From: an uncultured bacterium
Lineage (GTDB): Bacteria; Bacteroidota; Bacteroidia; Bacteroidales; Bacteroidaceae
Length of the DNA: 10,087 nt
Assembly (NCBI GenBank): GCA_905215575.1
Contig: CAJMQV010000065.1
Location: 1-10,087 of the forward strand
Direction of reading: 5' to 3'
Made by a program: the position numbers and the translations under genes. Shown here one piece after another: positions 7,773 through 10,087 of the stretch (positions are counted from its first letter, which is position 1; each line of letters starts with the position of its first letter). Below the pieces are notes generated by a model that had not been told where the DNA came from, did not search any database, and was given only the letters and a program-made list of their open reading frames with translations.

Positions 7773-7809
7773 CCTTTATAAAAATATCACTTTAATATTT
7801 TTTATAAGG
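7773..7809 (-). terminator. AT-rich inverted repeat after the permease operon, possible terminator or operator
   Basis: Two 15-base arms (7773-7787 and 7795-7809) pair around a 7-base loop, with three internal positions mismatched or one shifted base. Read on the minus strand, the hairpin begins 13 bases past the permease stop codon, where a terminator would be expected. The stem is nearly all A:T apart from two G:C pairs at its base, and no clean T-run follows it. It also covers the place where a -33 element for the regulator promoter would sit, so it may instead be a binding site. Confidence 0.4.
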
Positions 7810-7821
7810 TTATCGCTACTA

Positions 7822-8928
7822 TTAATTTGTTTTTCTATAGCTCAGAATGGCCCAAGTAATCATAACCGAACCGATAGCAAGCAGTCCTAAAGCATCTTTC
7901 CACAAGTCGAGAAATGTACTTCCTTTCATATAGATTGCACGCATGGCATCGGCATAGTAGCGCATAGGATTCAGATAGGTCAGAGCCTTTGCCCATGATG
8001 GCATGGAGGCAATTGGGGTGAAAATACCGCTTACCAACATGAACACCATCATAAAGAACCAGGTGATGAACATGGCCTGCTGCGCATTGTCGCTGTAATT
8101 GGAAATGAGCAGGCCCATGCCGGCCGTCACCATTATATTGAAAGCGGTGAAGAGATACATCAGTCCCACACTACCGGCGCAAGAATAGCCATACACCAGC
8201 CAGGCGATAAGCAGACAGGCAGAAAGTACGAAGAAGGCCACCAACCAGTAAGGAATCATCTTGCACAGGATGAAGGCACTACGACGCACGGGAGTGACGT
8301 TGATTTGCTCGATGGTGCCCCGTTCCTTTTCGCTCACGATGTTCAGGGCCGGAAAGAAACCGGTCAGCATGGTGATGGCTATGACTATCAGAGCCGGCAC
8401 CATGAATTTCTTATAATCCAAAAACGGATTGAAATAGTATTTCGGGGAAACATCCAGAGAAAAAGAAGCCGCGCTCTCCGCTTGCCCGGCCTTCTTGCGG
8501 GCGTAAAACTGGCGTACGCTACTGGTCAGATAGCCCGCACCGATACTTCCCTTCGTTCCGTTGATGGTGTTCACCTTGATGCCAATAGGCAGATCTTCTC
8601 CACGTCCCAACTTACGGTCCAGATCGGAACCGATGGTCAGAATGGCATCAGCCCGATTACGGTCCATCAGGTCCATAGCCCGCTCGGGATTGGAGCTGAC
8701 TTCCACCAGATTGAAATATCCCGATGCAGTACAGGTCTGAATCAGTTCGGATGAGACTTCCGTACGGTTTTCGTCCACAACCACCAGGTTGATGTTCCGG
8801 ATTTCCATGCTCACGGCAAATGGAAACACCAACATCATCAGTACCGGAAAGGCGATTGCCATCTTGGGCAATCCCGGATCCCGGAAAAACTGCTTGAACT
8901 CTTTTTCGAGCAAATACCACAATGTCAT
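7822..8928 (-). CDS. ABC-2 type export permease, second of a tandem pair
   Basis: This 368-residue inner-membrane protein is of the YbhS/YhhJ-like (ABC-2 permease) type. It has a cytoplasmic N-terminus (LLEKEFKQFFRDP), a first membrane segment at about 20-40 and a long extracytoplasmic loop at about 41-170. A cluster of five membrane segments follows (about 176-198, 222-246, 253-276, 285-306 and 344-363). SEKERGTIEQINVTPVRR (199-216) is the conserved cytoplasmic stretch of this family. Such permeases work with an ATP-binding subunit to export drugs, lipids or other compounds. An upstream in-frame ATG at 9081 exists, but the start at 8928 is preferred. It has a strong AAGGAGG 5 bases upstream, avoids a 139-base overlap with the preceding gene, and begins with the family's usual N-terminus. 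It lies 14 bases after its paralogue, which fits an operon and a heterodimer. The substrate is unknown. Confidence 0.92.
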   Translation of the reverse strand: MTLWYLLEKEFKQFFRDPGLPKMAIAFPVLMMLVFPFAVSMEIRNINLVVVDENRTEVSSELIQTCTASGYFNLVEVSSNPERAMDLMDRNRADAILTIGSDLDRKLGRGEDLPIGIKVNTINGTKGSIGAGYLTSSVRQFYARKKAGQAESAASFSLDVSPKYYFNPFLDYKKFMVPALIVIAITMLTGFFPALNIVSEKERGTIEQINVTPVRRSAFILCKMIPYWLVAFFVLSACLLIAWLVYGYSCAGSVGLMYLFTAFNIMVTAGMGLLISNYSDNAQQAMFITWFFMMVFMLVSGIFTPIASMPSWAKALTYLNPMRYYADAMRAIYMKGSTFLDLWKDALGLLAIGSVMITWAILSYRKTN

Positions 8929-8933
8929 AACGC

Positions 8934-8940
8934 CCTCCTT
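8934..8940 (-). promoter_or_regulatory. Strong Shine-Dalgarno that fixes the start of the second permease
   Basis: The minus strand reads AAGGAGG in the 14-base gap between the two permease genes, 5 bases before the ATG at 8928. It is the strongest ribosome binding site in the window and decides against the longer upstream start at 9081. Confidence 0.75.
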
Positions 8941-8942
8941 CT

Positions 8943-10055
8943 TTATAATCTTTTCCGAAACAGTCCGATGCTTACAGTCAACAGGAATACCGTCATTGCG
9001 AGCAGCACCAGAAACTCCTGATAAATATAACCAAAGCCTACTCCCTCTATCATTACCTTTTTGACGATAATGATATACCACTTTGCCGGGATGATGTCGG
9101 AAAAATACTGCAAGATCACCGGCATGCTTTCACAAGGGAAGATAATGCCCGAAAAGATCATTGTGGGCATTGTGAGCCCCATACCGGAAATCAGCAAAGC
9201 GGTCTTTTGGGTAGAGGCAATTACAGAAATCAGCAATCCCAATCCCAGAGAAGCCAGAATGAACAACACGGAGACAAGCAGCAAAAGCAGCAGACTGCCC
9301 CTCATGGGCACATCAAGCACCCACCGTGCCAGAAGCAGAATCGTCACGAGATTCACCACCGAAAGTGCCAGATAAGGTACAGCCTTGCTGACAATAACGC
9401 TCATCGGGCGCACAGGCGATACCAGCAGCAGTTCCATGGTTCCATACTCTTTTTCACGCACAATGGAGATAGCGGTCATCATGGAGCATACCAGCATCAG
9501 AATCAGTCCCATCACTCCGGGTACAAAATTATAGGCTGAGAGCACCGAAGGGTTATACATATACTGTACATAAGGGAATGATGCCTCGTTTGTCGGTTCC
9601 GGCCGGTCCTTCAGCATCAGATCGCTCTGGGCATCCGTGAGCACCCCGTTGACATAATTCACAATCATCTGCGCCGTGTTCGGGTCGGAAGCATCGCTCA
9701 GCAGACGCACTTCGGCCCTGCCCTCATGACGCAGGCGGGCATCGAAATCGCGCTCAAAGCATACCGCCACATCGGTCAACCCCTTGCGGAAGCGCTCCGA
9801 CACATCGGCCACCGTTTCATAAACCGACACCACACGCAGATAATGATTCTGCTCAATCCGTCCGGCAATACGGCGCACAGACGGGTCCGACCAGTTGCCC
9901 ACGATATCCACACGGGCATCGTGCACCTCCGTACTGATGGCAAATCCAAACAGGATGATCTGCACCACCGGCATCACCAACACAATCAGAATGGTTCTTT
10001 TGTCGCGGAAAATGTGCCGGAACTCTTTTCTGACAAATGATAAAAACCCTTTCAT
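8943..10055 (-). CDS. ABC-2 type export permease, first of a tandem pair
   Basis: This 370-residue inner-membrane protein has the same plan as the next gene: N-terminal FVRKEFRHIFRDKR, a first membrane segment at about 21-41, an extracytoplasmic domain at about 42-175, and five further segments (about 177-199, 222-246, 254-280, 284-306 and 346-366). The ABC-2 permease stretch REKEYGTMELLLVSPVRP lies at 200-217. The soluble domain has little obvious similarity to its neighbour's, so the two are old paralogues rather than a recent duplication. In YbhFSR-like exporters, two such permeases join an ATPase dimer and often a HlyD-type adaptor; those partners are not in the window and would be expected to the right. 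The ATG at 10055 has AGGA 4 bases upstream. The 32 bases to the right edge hold no recognisable gene end. Confidence 0.93.
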   Translation of the reverse strand: MKGFLSFVRKEFRHIFRDKRTILIVLVMPVVQIILFGFAISTEVHDARVDIVGNWSDPSVRRIAGRIEQNHYLRVVSVYETVADVSERFRKGLTDVAVCFERDFDARLRHEGRAEVRLLSDASDPNTAQMIVNYVNGVLTDAQSDLMLKDRPEPTNEASFPYVQYMYNPSVLSAYNFVPGVMGLILMLVCSMMTAISIVREKEYGTMELLLVSPVRPMSVIVSKAVPYLALSVVNLVTILLLARWVLDVPMRGSLLLLLLVSVLFILASLGLGLLISVIASTQKTALLISGMGLTMPTMIFSGIIFPCESMPVILQYFSDIIPAKWYIIIVKKVMIEGVGFGYIYQEFLVLLAMTVFLLTVSIGLFRKRL

Positions 10056-10087
10056 GGTGTCCTATTTTTATGGTTAAACCTCTGTTG

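Noticed and set aside
8929..9081. 51-residue N-terminal extension of the second permease
   Set aside because: It would overlap the first permease by 139 bases, has no family-like sequence, and skips the strong AAGGAGG directly before the ATG at 8928.
10056..10087. Tail of an upstream gene, such as an ABC ATPase, at the right edge
   Set aside because: On the minus strand one frame stops at TAA (10074-10076) and another at a TGA overlapping the permease ATG. With at most 11 residues visible, neither can be recognised.

Overview
The window reads as chromosomal DNA from a gut-type Bacteroidales bacterium (Bacteroides, Phocaeicola or a close relative). The reasons are secreted glycoside hydrolases of families GH2, GH35 and GH92 packed in one operon, a short Crp/Fnr-type regulator of the Bacteroidetes kind, mostly weak A-rich ribosome binding sites, and one match to the Bacteroides -7 promoter element (TAnnTTTG). 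All six protein genes lie on the minus strand, so the biological order runs from right to left. No gap between genes is longer than 97 bases, and I see no RNA gene, CRISPR array, insertion sequence or tandem repeat array.

Right part (10055 to 7822): two tandem ABC-2 type export permeases. They are distant paralogues of near-equal size, separated by 14 bases, and probably form the heterodimeric membrane part of a drug- or lipid-type exporter. The ATPase and a periplasmic adaptor are not in the window and would be expected further right. This block looks richer in G+C than the hydrolase block.

Middle (7821 to 7063): an AT-rich inverted repeat after the permeases, a promoter-like element, and a 191-residue Crp/Fnr-family regulator. 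Four bases past its stop codon is a perfect 14-base palindrome, TTGATTTAAATCAA, which matches the FNR-box consensus TTGAT-N4-ATCAA exactly. The regulator carries the matching E--SR pattern in its recognition helix. The palindrome lies about 87 bases upstream of the first hydrolase gene, so the simplest reading is that the regulator acts on the hydrolase operon or on its own transcript end.

Left part (7062 to the left edge): an operon of three signal-peptide-bearing exo-glycosidases in the order GH92 (alpha-mannosidase family, divergent), GH35 (beta-galactosidase, large, with three C-terminal beta-sandwich segments) and GH2 (beta-galactosidase-like, cut by the window edge). Together they suggest periplasmic trimming of a glycan carrying terminal beta-linked galactose or similar sugars and alpha-linked mannose. 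No SusC/SusD pair is visible, so the substrate cannot be named. I see no wholly new system here; the regulator with its candidate operator and the unusual GH92 are the points most worth checking.
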